The notes under the pieces: model-generated
Database searches by the model: none
The model's input: the letters and a program-made list of their open reading frames with translations, nothing else
What the model was told of the DNA's origin: nothing
Shown here: one piece after another, positions 24,247-35,175 of the stretch
Layout: each line of letters starts with the position of its first letter
Numbering within the stretch: position 1 is the first letter of the stretch
Position numbers and translations under genes: made by a program
Assembly: GCF_010389155.1 (NCBI RefSeq)
Contig: NC_057761.1
Coordinates: 56,604,587-56,668,586, forward strand
Direction: 5' to 3'
DNA: 64,000 bases
From: Erigeron canadensis
Lineage: Eukaryota > Streptophyta > Magnoliopsida > Asterales > Asteraceae

Positions 24247-24714
24247 ATGTTAGAACCTACATAACTTAACCCAACCATTCTGCCACAACAGTTGGTTATC
24301 ATCAAAAGTGAAGTTACCATAACTAAGCCATTCCACCATAAGAAATAGTTTACAGAAGTGAATCTCAATTGTATCAAAGGTAAAGGTTACATATGAACCC
24401 GGAATAATATATCAAGAAAAAGCTGGCCAACTATATCTACTCATAACTATGGGGTGTTGTTCCAGGAAAAAAATAATAATTACAAGTGTGGTCGCAAAAA
24501 GCATCAAATACCACATATAGAAACCATATGTTTGATCACTAGATAATTTTAGTTTAAACACTTATAAGCTATAGCTTAGAATTAACATGAGGCTTCTGCT
24601 TTTACTTTCCATGAGCAAAGTGGCAGGAATGGAAAGGTTTCACAAGAGCCAAAAACATGGACAGAACAGAGAGAACAGTTGTCCAATCCAAGCATAAGCA
24701 CTCTTCGACCTATC
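24247..24714. other. Non-coding sequence between two DNA transposons
   Basis: I found no gene here. The composition is less AT-rich than in the first 9 kb and continues in character into 25112-28151, from which it is separated only by the hAT MITE. Confidence 0.4.
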
Positions 24715-25111
24715 CAGTGATGTAAATAATGGCCTTAACGGCCGTTATAACGGTAACGGAGGTCCAGCGTTACGTTAAGGGGGTTGGAGGGTAAATTTAA
24801 AGGTCTAAGGATTTAACAGCCGTTATAACGGATTTAACGGTCTTAACGGCCTTTATAACGGGATTTAACGGTCAAATAACATAATTTAACGGTCAAATAA
24901 CGGATTTAACGGAGCTTAACGGTCAAATAACGGTCAAAAGACATTTTTTTGACTAATTTTGTTAGGATATTGCTAACATATATATTTTTTTATATAAATT
25001 CCTTTATATTTTATAGTCTCCGTTATAACGCCGTTATAACTCCGCGAAATGAGATTTAACCTTAAAGGTGGTCGACCGCCGAGTGACCGCCAAACGTTAT
25101 TTACAACCTTG
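24715..25111. mobile_element. hAT-type MITE with perfect 8-bp target duplication
   Basis: An exact GACCTATC repeat flanks the element (24707-24714 and 25112-25119). The termini CAGTGATGTAAATAATG and, on the other strand, CAAGGTTGTAAATAACG match at 13 of 17 positions and begin with CA, as in hAT elements. The 397-bp body is packed with TAACGG and CCGTTATAACGG words (for example 24742-24753, about 24814, and near 25020-25040), which look like subterminal transposase-binding repeats. It is non-coding. Confidence 0.85.
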
Positions 25112-28100
25112 GACCTATCAGCAAAAGAGAGATGAAAAGTTCCTATAGTGATGACTGATGAGATAATGCAATATGAACAGTTCTAAGCAAATGCCATCAT
25201 AGAAACTATGGAATAACAAAAAAAACTGATGATCATAATAGCATAGAAAGACAAAAGCCAACAGCTCTAAAATAGGAAAATACATTATTACCTAGAATTA
25301 GTTTTATCTAATATGTGACATTATTACCGACCAAGGAGGTGCAAAAAGAACCTAGAATTAGTTATACTGAGCTACTTAGATGATAATACAAAAACCATTG
25401 TTTCTCAAACCCATGAACAATTGGATCAAACCTTGGCATATAGCTCTGATGGATATTCCCAAATACAGAAGATGGAATAGTCTTGAAACTATTGCAACAG
25501 TGCCAACAGGGAGATAGAATCTAAATAATATAACAAAGATATTAGCAGCCTGCAGAAAGATAATGATAACCAAATTGCTTTGGTTTACAGATTCAGACCT
25601 GCTGCTAACAAACAAGAATAACCTTGTAATAGTGAAATAAAACGTTCTGGGTAAAATATAGCAGAAGTATGATGAAAGTAGATCAGATTAAACCCCCCAA
25701 TTGCTACAAAGCAATGGAGCTAATTAACAGCAATTTGTACACAACTACTAAAAACCGGCAAAACGCATGAGAAATAATCTGACAATTCTTAACCGTGATA
25801 TACCATAAACAAAATTAAAAATGAACTGCGACCGCAAAGATCATGCAACCATCCACTAGATCTTATTCCACATGGGAGGTTGTGACCCAAGGAAATGAAG
25901 AACATGGACCAGCCCATTATGATAGCACATATATACGACATCCTGTCATCAGATTGTTTGCCAACAATCGGTTGTAATTACAAGGCATTAATATCACTAG
26001 TAACCATGATTTCTAACAAACTGGCTATCAAAATTTGTCTGCTCTCTTTTGATTTATGTTATCACCACCTATAAGGCTATAAGGTCCTAAGTTCTTGAAT
26101 CTACAAATTTTAAATCCAAACCTTCTGCTGCAACTGAATAGCTTTAAATAAAAAAAACAAATTCCCATTAAGGAGAAAGTTACAAACACACGAAAACCTG
26201 GGAGCAGTTAGTAAGCACTTCTCACAAGCACTGGTCAACTCAAATGTTTAACACAAGTGTTGGTCAAACTTTTGACCAGCTCGCTCTTTTGTCTCTACAA
26301 CCAATAACATTCTGAAAAGTGGCAATGACTCACATGTCATTAATGTCGGGTCTAAGTAGTTAACCGCTCCAAATGTGAATCAAATTAGATGATGGGGACA
26401 ATATGACCTATCTTATTTACGGAGAAACTGAAAAAAAATAGAAGCACAGCTATAAAAAGCAAATCCACCGGTCATAAAGGATTATAAAAGAGCCATAAAA
26501 TGGAAACGACACTGATCCAATCCATTATCCATGCACAACAGTTCTCAAACCTAAGAATAGAACAAGATAAAAAAGAGTACCATGGTGAGAGAAAGTTAAA
26601 GACCCGATACTACCAAAAGTAGAAAATTCCATAGCAGAACAAGCATGGTCATTATGATTGGAACATACAGTATTTAGGACCAAATACAGCTGCAGACAAA
26701 AAGAATAAATCATGCAAAGCTAACACACAAGGGAAACAAAGAAGTCTGTGGATAATGAAGACAGTTGCTAATGGTATATCAGCAAGGACACCGATCAAGT
26801 CATTTTTCAGTCGTCTAATTCGACAAAAAATGCATCATCAGGCACCTTAAACCTATCCGAAGAAAAACAAATAAGAAACGAAAAGAAAAACTGATAACAC
26901 AAACTAGAAAGTTATTAGAAAATAACTAAAAGAAATGTAAAACACGTGGACAAGAGCTCATTCTGCTCAAGACATGATGCCTGAAACCAATCATCTTAGG
27001 AGAAACTCATTAGCTACGAAAGATTAAAACAGGCTACGTAGTTTCAATATACAAATATCGAACCAGGATAGGCCCCATAAAGGTATAAAGAATGGATTGC
27101 AGAATGTTAACATCACTTGTATGTGATGCCCATATAACCACTAATTAACGGGCACTCAAAAACTACGAAAAATGGCGATTCAACCAACAAAGTGCCCTTA
27201 CAATCCAGATATCCCGCATGTTCCACAGACAAAATGATAGAATATCTATAGAAAAGACGGATGTAAGATTGTAACAGTGAAATGGCATAACAGTGAACGA
27301 ACTGAGGTCTCCCAACATCACTGTAGAGGGGTATCTAGCATTGTGTTTTGTCAGCTACTGTGATATGGAATTAACAGAAAGTCAATTATAAAGAAGACGT
27401 TTCCGTTGTAACCTGGAAGTCCATTGCTCATAAGCTTATGAATTATGATTTCTACCCAATAATTGCACCAACCACAACAGGATTGGGACCACAAAACCCA
27501 GGCCGAGTTAAACTTGTAATTACCCAATAAAAGATGGGATACAAATCAGGCATAAACATAAAATCCAACATATATTAAGCTTCTGCTTATACATGATTAA
27601 TTGTCGGTTGTATAAAGGTAAGCCAAACAAACAATGTGTCAACAACTACGACATCTAATAACAATAACCCATATGGACTAAACCAGGCATCCGGCAGTTC
27701 AAAGAAAGAAGCAACAAGTGAGTGAACAAAAATTGGCTCACCTTTCAATTAAATTTATTTCAAACCTTCATGTTTAAAGATTGCTCTATTTTAATCAACG
27801 AATACGTAAAGCAACGACCAGTAACTGTATATCCCTCTCCTTTTATCTCATGGTGAAACGTCCGTGTTTAAAGATCTCAATCAAAATTCTAAGTTATATG
27901 ATCTAATTGTATTGTGGCATGTATCATATCAACCGACATTTAGTTATTGATATGTAGGAAAGCCCTAACCCTAAATCTAATAAGCCCAAATAGATTCATA
28001 TACGAATTACTAATAAAGGATTTTCCTAAACACATGATTAATAATTTTAGTAAAGTACAGAGTAATATAGATATAGATATAAATAAAAACATATATTATA

Positions 28101-28151
28101 TGTAAATAAATAAGAGTAAGAAAAAGATACCCAAAAAAATCCGGGCTGCTG
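25112..28151. other. ORF-poor region with distinct composition, unexplained
   Basis: About 3 kb without a supported gene. It is clearly less AT-rich than the intergenic DNA elsewhere in the window and has few long A/T tracts. It could be introns or untranslated parts of a minus-strand gene with tiny exons, a non-coding transcript, or an old repeat. A telo-box-like CCCTAACCCTAAA lies at 27963-27975, a motif often found near the 5' end of plant genes. I found no exon that I can support. Confidence 0.35.
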
Positions 28152-28345
28152 TGATAGGGCAAAATCCGAGAAAGAAGGAGAAGTTAAAGAGAATAGGAAA
28201 TTCTTCAAATCTTGGATGGTTATACCACCGTAATTCATTCCAATAATATAGGCACACAACTTACAAAACAACCCTCAATCATACTAATTAACTTACTACC
28301 CCCATACTTAATAAAAATAGCAAAAATATAAATTTAAACGTAACA
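28152..28345 (-). repeat. 3' LTR of the gag-only element
   Basis: This is the 194-bp terminal repeat, beginning TGTTACG and ending TATCA on the minus strand. It differs from the other LTR by a few substitutions and one base in a C-run. Confidence 0.88.
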
Positions 28346-28348
28346 ATA

Positions 28349-28360
28349 CTTTCCCCTTAA
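28349..28360 (-). other. Polypurine tract of the gag-only element
   Basis: The minus strand reads TTAAGGGGAAAG, three bases before the 3' LTR. This is the expected position and composition of the plus-strand primer. Confidence 0.75.
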
Positions 28361-28438
28361 CCCACTTTTTGCCCTCAAAAAGTGAATCAAGGACCTTTGT
28401 CTTCATCTTCTGTTGCTTGATTCTCATCGTCTGCCACC

Positions 28439-29458
28439 TCAAGTATGTAAAGTTGTTTTTTTCTTACACTTGTGGCCGGGGACGAACTTTTCGGTACACC
28501 AGAAACATTCTCCTTGTGCCCTTTTTAACTCGAGTTTATCACTTGTCAAACGCCTTGAGGTAAGAGTTCCTGGTTTGAAAGTCGATGGCTCGGTTGTTGG
28601 ACTTGGCAGCAAGGGAAGTTTTGAAGCATTAACCGGCGGTGTTATTTTGGCGTGTTCATTACCACTCGCGACCTGTTGTGACCCGTCCTCAGCGGCCTTG
28701 AGTTTATTCAGCAGGCTCTGGTTGTTGATATCTTGAATTCTTGCTAACCCATATGCCTCATGCAGTGTTTGAGGCTTGAACATTTTCACAGGATCCTTAA
28801 TTTCTGGTTTAAGGGCTTTCAAATAAAGGCTAACCGCTTGTGACTCACTTAGGGTAACCTTGTTCAGCAAGGAGTCAAAAGTGGTGTTGAGTTCATGAAG
28901 TGAACCTGTTTGATTTAGTGAAGCCAATTCTTCCAATGAGTCCTCAAACATAGCATTGGAGAAACGGGTTTTGATGGATCGAACATAGTCATTCCATGAA
29001 ATTTCAGCTACAGTTGCCCCACGTGTCTGCTTAAATGCCCTGTGCCATTGAATGGCTTCCCCTTCGAGGTGAATGATAGCATATTTCAACTTCAGGTTAT
29101 CTGGTGTTTCATCGATGCTAAAAAAGTGCTCGCAACGGTAAACCCATGCCTTCACGCCCTCCCCGGAAAAACGTGGGAATTCCACCTTACCTATTCGCAT
29201 AGGACGCATTCCCCCTCTGGACTCGACCTCACTGGAAAAACTTCCCCCGCCCCCGCCACTGCCGGAAGTACCTGATCCGTTGCCACTGGAACCCCCGCCT
29301 TGTGATTGATCCTTGAACGCCTGAAGGATCTCTGCCTGTAGCTTCATTGACTGTTCCTGTTGCTGCATCAACGTTGCTAGGGCTGTCTGCAGATCCTTGA
29401 TAGCCTTGTCGTGGTCCTTGAGGGTGTTCTCCACATCTTGATTGCGAGTAGTAGTCAT
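28439..29458 (-). CDS. gag: Retrotransposon Gag protein (Ty3/gypsy-like)
   Basis: An intact 339-residue frame, taken from the ATG at 29458-29456 because the frame upstream runs into the primer-binding site and LTR. Order of parts: an N-terminal helical stretch likely to coil (about 8-50), a Gly/Ser-rich linker (about 52-72), the retrotransposon gag domain (about 85-235, with FSGEGVKAWVYRCEHFF and GEAIQWHRAF), a low-complexity linker, and one zinc knuckle C-x2-C-x7-H-x-C at 318-331 (CFWCTEKFVPGHKC), the form usual in plant Ty3/gypsy Gag. It would form the particle that packages element RNA. A stop follows soon after the knuckle and no pol follows. An intact frame together with similar LTRs suggests it was maintained until recently. 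Confidence 0.88.
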   Translation of the reverse strand: MTTTRNQDVENTLKDHDKAIKDLQTALATLMQQQEQSMKLQAEILQAFKDQSQGGGSSGNGSGTSGSGGGGGSFSSEVESRGGMRPMRIGKVEFPRFSGEGVKAWVYRCEHFFSIDETPDNLKLKYAIIHLEGEAIQWHRAFKQTRGATVAEISWNDYVRSIKTRFSNAMFEDSLEELASLNQTGSLHELNTTFDSLLNKVTLSESQAVSLYLKALKPEIKDPVKMFKPQTLHEAYGLARIQDINNQSLLNKLKAAEDGSQQVASGNEHAKITPPVNASKLPLLPSPTTEPSTFKPGTLTSRRLTSDKLELKRAQGECFWCTEKFVPGHKCKKKTTLHT

Positions 29459-29494
29459 GATTGATCGACTGGGAATCCGAAAAGGATCGAGAGT

Positions 29495-29505
29495 GCTCTG
29501 ATACC
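29495..29505 (-). other. Primer-binding site (initiator tRNA-Met)
   Basis: The minus strand reads GGTATCAGAGC, two bases inside the 5' LTR. It is complementary to the 3' end of plant initiator tRNA-Met. Confidence 0.8.
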
Positions 29506-29507
29506 GT

Positions 29508-29702
29508 TGATAGGGCAAGATCCGAGAAAGAAGGAAAAGCTAAAGAGAATAGGAAATTCTTCAAATCTTGGATGGTTATACCACCGTAATTCATTCCAAT
29601 AATATAGGCACACAACTTACAAAACAACCCTCAATCATACTAATTAACTTATCACCCCCCATACTTAATAAAAATAGCAAAAATATAAATTTAAACGTAA
29701 CA
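29508..29702 (-). repeat. 5' LTR of the gag-only element
   Basis: The 195-bp partner of the LTR at 28152-28345, in the same orientation, with TG...CA ends on the minus strand. Confidence 0.88.
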
Positions 29703-32700
29703 TGTTGTTGTAGATAGATATACAGAGGGACGACGCTGGTAATACTCGATCGCTAGCTTTATTTATCGGTTTTTTATTTATATAGCTCGGTGCGTTAGTC
29801 AAACGCCAAGTCTTACTTTTAAAAAATCGCGGTTCTTTTTGTGTTTTTTTTCTTTCTATTTATATCTCTGTAGGTCGGCGCATTTTTTTTATTTTAATTA
29901 CGGAGTATTTCATGTTAGTATTTTCCTTTATATTATATAAAAAAAAATTAGAGAATCGATTTTAAATTAAAGTATTAAACCTCATGATATAATATTTCTA
30001 TAGGCTTAAAAAAAAATACACTCTCTTTTTTTTCTTATAAAAATTAAATTAGATACCTAGGTGAAAGAGATTATATCAAATAAATAATAATGTGTTTCGG
30101 GTTTAATATATAATTGAGTCAAGTAGTTGTTTTGAGCCCCCAATTTTTATATAATGGGCTTAAGGCTTTGCTAATGTTATACCCGCTATACCAAAAAAAT
30201 AAAATAAAATGGTGGGTCTATTGCAAAAAACCAAAAATATTAAGGAACAAGGCATCAAAGTTAGACAGCCGTTCAAAAAAGTCTTAACATTCTTTAGAAA
30301 TGGCCCCAAACTTAATCTTTCAAATGTATACGATTAAGCTAGGTCCCAAGTTTAATCTCGTTTGTGGCATAAAAAAGTTTGAGCCAACACTATTGTTTCC
30401 TATAATTTTATCCTTTAAATTGAAATGGAAAACGAAAAAAATGGATAATTTTATTTATTTGATTGCCTAAAAAAATGAAAATGAAAAGAAAACATGTAAA
30501 GAATGGAATCATTATTTTTATTTTTTTAAGTTTTTAAAAATTTTGATATGCTATTATATATTAACTTTAACTGTTTAATATAAGAAAATGTAATTAAGCT
30601 ATAATTTATTTTTTCTTATTAATCTTTTTTTCAGATTTTTATATATTTTTTTTATACTTATTTTTTATTTGTACTAAATCTAAGCCCAATTACATGTTTT
30701 CTTTCTCGATGTGGACTCGACTCTTTCTTATCAAACTCTCTCTAAAAAATTAATGTTCATTCCTTTTAAAATAATAATGATGATAGATATTTTAGCATAG
30801 CATTTCTAATTTTCTATCTTAAAATAGGATGGCTCTTAAAATCTCCGTACCTCAGTACCTCACCATTGGTAGAAAATGTGATTGAATAGGTTGTCTTTTT
30901 TTTTTTTTTTTTTTCCACATTTGAAAATTTAATTACATGGCTGCTTACGAACCACATATAGTCTAGCCCATTATAGATTGCACTTTGGGTTATGGACCGG
31001 CCAATTACAAGCCACCTTTAGATAAAACCCGTATAATATAACTTTCCGTCTTTTGTTTAACTAGATTATTATCCGCGTAATACACGAGAAACATATATGA
31101 TTATTGACATGTTAAATTTTTATAATATCATAAGTTGACAAATATTCAACCAGGTAAGAATTAAACCATTAAAAAACATGAAGTCACATTAGTAGTCGTT
31201 TAAATTCAGGTTAACAGTGACCAAACAGTTGAAAAATGGATACATCATCTATTAGAGGTCTTGCTAAATAAGTTTTTATTTCTTTGGATGTCTTTCATTC
31301 ATCTGGATATGTTTGCATTGTCATTGTACTCATGCTTCAACGTTTTTCTCAAATAATTTAGTTATTCACTAAAATTACTAAACAATTTAATTATCCATCT
31401 ATATAGCATGTCGTATTAATCTAATTTAAAACTATGTATAATCATTGCAATTTTCATACAATTATTTTTCTATTTTATAATTGTGATAGGTTTTTAACAT
31501 ATTGATTTAATAAAAATGTTACAAATATCATATAGAAAAATATAACTCAATAAAAAACGTATTACATTAAAAAAAAGTTTATTGTAAAAAATTATAAATT
31601 AATTTTAAAGATAAAAAATGATGTAAAATATAAAAATATTGGTTTCCATAATTGTATCATTAAAAACATTAATTATTAATGTCTACAAATTTAAATAAGG
31701 AAATAATAATAATTTAAGTTTATTAAAATAAAATTAAATCTAAAAAAGTTAAATAAAGTATATGATATCATCATTTGATCTAACGACTCTAATTAAAAGT
31801 TGAACTTCATCCAAGGGTTCATACTTTTTCAATTATGAATTAAGGAATCTCTTTTATATATATTTAGAGATTTTACATTAACCAAAATAATCTTAGATAA
31901 ATTATATTAAGTACTTTATTACTTTCCTAATTTCCTCATTTATCAAGGATAATTTATTTGGTGAAGGACAACTTTCCCTGATTTGAGAAAGCCTATAGAA
32001 ATTAAATATTCTAATAGTATGATCATTGTAGGAAAGTTATATAAAAAAAAAGTATGGTCACGATGGATTGTGTTTCAAAATTCAAATAATATGAACAAGT
32101 TAAAGTTGACAAAATTTTACGGGACTAAAGTCTAAAGGTCACCGTATCCATATCTATTTCTTTCTTTGGCTATAGATAGAATTGTTTGACTCGTAGTACT
32201 CCAATGTCATAGTTAAATATGATTTGCACCAACATGGCAACATTTGCACAATTTTGACATAATGGTGCAATCAATGGAGATGAACAATGAAAGCGAGCTA
32301 GCGTGAAGAGACCTTTCAAACCATAAATAAAAAATGATTAATATAAATGTCAAATTGCATCAAGAAGAGAATGAATACAAAATGTTGGTTGCACTCGTGT
32401 TTTTAACAAAAATCCAAGCAGGAAAAAGGAAAAATAGAACATAGATCTTGTCCAGCAAAGACTTCAATATCTAAATACTTCAATTGATTAGATAAACTAA
32501 ATCCAAATTCTACTATGAGAGATGGAAAGAGATAGACTCTTCTCCGCCATGAGAATCAATGAACGTAACTAAACTATCTTCATTCCAGCTTCATTTGGAT
32601 GGTATAGGCTATTGGGGAAAAGACCAAAGTTCAATCGCTCACATCACTGTATTTAGTGATGTACTGGACTAGTTTGGAGTTTAGAATGCAAGTAAAAATA

Positions 32701-32848
32701 AAATAATATTCGCCGTTCAAAAGAATAAAACTAATTCAACTGTCACGAGTCACACAACATTTACTGTGGGGTGACAACCCATATCACTGAAATAAATATT
32801 TCGAATTACAAAAGTAGCTTCCAACTAACATAAAGAATATATCAATAA
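29703..32848. other. Gene-free AT-rich intergenic region
   Basis: No supported gene. It holds long A/T tracts, a T-run at about 30896-30914, and a CTAG end with a GC-containing imperfect hairpin on the minus strand at 31061-31088 that resembles a decayed Helitron 3' end. The 3' flank of the sterol desaturase gene occupies the right side. Confidence 0.5.
31061..31088 (-). mobile_element. Decayed Helitron-like 3' terminus
   Basis: The minus strand reads a weak hairpin around CGTGTATTACGCGG, then ATAATAAT and CTAG (31061-31064) followed by T. It is nearly the same terminal sequence as the better end at 47838-47864, which supports a shared family. Confidence 0.4.
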
Positions 32849-34554
32849 TCAAATAATCTTAGCCTCGTCTTTCGAAGGATCATGAAGGGTACCAAACATC
32901 CAGTCCATCCAAACAGTGAAATGACCATAATTGTGACGGTATGTCTTGTGATGAATGGTGTGGTAGCCAGCTCCCATTACCGGCCATAGTTTCCCATGGA
33001 TGCAATCATGAATATTAATAGCCCACATAAGTTCTATGAATAACAGAGCTATGTGGGTCATCAAATGCGTGGGGACGATAAATAGAGCAATCAGATGTGA
33101 TATCGCCTGCAACATCCCGTCTAGAGGGTGAAAGGCAAGCCCTGATACATACACATATTATACAATATACATCAATTAGAATGTCTTTTCCTAATTTAAC
33201 AGGCCTAATTAGATAGTAAGACGGATCTAGACAAAAGGGCGCTCACCAGCAAATGGGGAAAGCGTATTCTGCTTATTGTAGATATGATGAGTAGCGTGAA
33301 GATATTTGTAAAGAGGTTTAATATCATGCAACGCTCTATGGATCCAATAGATGCCAAATTCGACAATCACTAAGTAAAGACCCAAATTCCAAGCGTAGGA
33401 AGCCCATCCGACGTCACTTACCCGTGAGAAACATCTTGTCCATCCATTTTCAACCATGAATTCGGAGATCGCAGGAAGAGCACAATAGCATGGCATACCC
33501 TTCATTGTAACATACATTTGCATACACATAGCTTTTCTCGAAGGCATAGCAGCTACAAGCCAAAAATTATCAATAAAACACTAGTAGAATTATTTTCTTC
33601 AGTAACAAGAAAAATTTTTAAATTTAATTTTTTTTGTATAACCACAAGTTACATAGATTAAAAAACAGATAAATATAATGCATTAGCATTTTGCAGACCA
33701 TATATATCTTTCACTTTAATTAATCTCCTATAAGAAAATAATAGTGTTGTAACCTTCTGCCCCCAATTATCCCTCATTACTATTTCGGGAACTTCAGTGA
33801 ACTCGAAACTAGACAGCATGCACTTCTAATCGAACGCACAGAAACTATTGATTTGAAATAACTTACCTTGAATTATTTGAAAGTGACACTTAAATGATAA
33901 AATAAAACTATTAAAAATGGGGTGAAAATATACTCGTATATCATATCAAGATATACAAGTACAGATCACATCTTAAAATTCTTCCAAATCATCGATCACT
34001 ATCGATCATAAGCTAGAAAACAAAACACATAAATGAAGAGAACAAAAAAAGGACAATGAAAAAATAGATACATCAGAAATCTATATGTGGGTCGAATCAT
34101 AAGTCAAACATACAATTAATTAATAATAAAATATATCAAACAACAACAATACCAAAACCAAAATCGCACGGACACGTGGGGTACGAGGAGGTAAGACGTG
34201 GTAGACAGTCAAACCCCAACCGTCTCGATCGAGATAATGAATTGAATAATTAATAAACTTAAAAACTATATTATACATATATATATAGCATATAATTAAA
34301 AAGAAAAAGATGGTAATTAGCGACTGACCTTCAGGGAGAAAAACATTACGTTTAAAATGATAGATATAGAGAGACCAAAGGCCAGCGGAGATGAAGTAAC
34401 AAAGGGTGGCAGCAAGATATAAACGCAGCCAGGCTTGAAAGAAATGTGGGAGTGGGGTCCATAGTTGACCGGGCAGTAAAGTTCCGAGCACCATTTGGTT
34501 GTATAAGTTTGTTTCCTTTGTGAAATGTACCAAGTAGTTTTCGTCGATGTCCAT
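32849..34554 (-). CDS. STE1: Delta7-sterol C5(6)-desaturase
   Basis: Three exons on the minus strand: 34554-34329, 33552-33247 and 33141-32849. Introns (34328-33553 and 33246-33142) have GT-AG ends, and the spliced frame gives 274 residues, near the usual length. The enzyme adds the C5 double bond to delta7-sterols in the ER, on the route to phytosterols and brassinosteroids (STE1/DWARF7 in Arabidopsis, ERG3 in yeast). The three His boxes of membrane di-iron oxidases are intact: HRALH (147-151), HATHH (161-165) and HTIHH (238-242), plus HDCIH (222-226). Hydrophobic segments lie near 43-65, 125-146 and 188-215. The start at 34554 was chosen because the N-terminus [11 protein letters not shown] aligns with known members; an upstream in-frame ATG at 34608 would add 18 residues unlike the family. 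No lesion is visible. Confidence 0.93.
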
Positions 34555-34888
34555 CTGATGAGGTTGTATGAGATTCCGGCCAATGGTACGGCTGCGGTGG
34601 TCAACCAACCGTGTCTGTCTGGTCAGGTAAGTGGAAAGTTAGAAAATGCAAAAGAGATGATGACAGAGGGAATGGTAAGCGTGCAAGTCTTTTCTTTTTC
34701 AAAAGGTGTAAAGTTAAAGATGCTTTAGGTTTCCAACGTGAAGGAATATTTTTGGGAAGCGACCTGTATACAACTAATTTTTGCCAATACATTTCTGATT
34801 GTGCTTTAGAGTGTTATATTGTATAACAGCATAAAACATATTTGGTGGTGTATCACCAAAAACCGGTAACGTACGGATCACCTCTCAA

Positions 34889-34896
34889 TATTTATA
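34889..34896 (-). promoter_or_regulatory. Probable TATA box of the sterol desaturase gene
   Basis: TATAAATA on the minus strand, about 335 bases upstream of the start codon, would give a leader of roughly 300 bases. No other TATA-like box fits better between here and the ATG. Transcript data are lacking. Confidence 0.45.
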
Positions 34897-34903
34897 GACC
34901 ATA

Positions 34904-34932
34904 CTAGATTTTTATCCTGCGAAAAACGCGGG
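34904..34932 (-). mobile_element. Helitron-like 3' terminus
   Basis: On the minus strand CCCGCG, a loop of A/T bases and CGCAGG form a stem with one mismatch (about 34916-34932). ATAAAAAT and CTAG (34904-34907) then T follow. The end lies only a few bases from the putative TATA box of the desaturase gene, so a Helitron may have inserted immediately upstream of that promoter. Confidence 0.45.
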
Positions 34933-35138
34933 TAAGTTTTTAAAAATCGATTTTAATAAATTGATACAAAATTATATTTGAGAAAATAAAATAATTAGTT
35001 TAGAAGTTTAATATATTAGATAAAAAACAATTACTAAAACATACTAATAACATAATTAGTAAATAGGGTAAAAAATGTATATCCATCATCAATATAACAA
35101 CCACATAAACCTTGGTTGTATAACAGCCACATAAACCT

Positions 35139-35175
<37 letters not shown>

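Larger units (their letters stand above)
28152..29702 (-). mobile_element. Complete gag-only LTR retrotransposon (TR-GAG type)
   Basis: Direct repeats at 28152-28345 and 29508-29702 (194 and 195 bp, about 97% identical by eye) start TGTTACG and end CTATCA on the minus strand. Next to the 5' LTR is a GGTATCAGAGC primer-binding site for initiator tRNA-Met, and next to the 3' LTR a purine tract. Flanking pentamers TGCTG (28147-28151) and TGTTG (29703-29707) look like a target duplication with one mutation. The only gene is gag; protease, reverse transcriptase, RNase H and integrase are absent. The layout matches the non-autonomous TR-GAG class described in plants. It would need enzymes from a related full element. 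Confidence 0.88.

Noticed and set aside
27960..27976. Interstitial telomere repeat
   Set aside because: Only about two CCCTAAA units are present, better described as a telo-box-like word than as telomeric sequence.
28413..28736. Plus-strand frames inside the gag region
   Set aside because: They are antisense to an intact Gag with clear domains.
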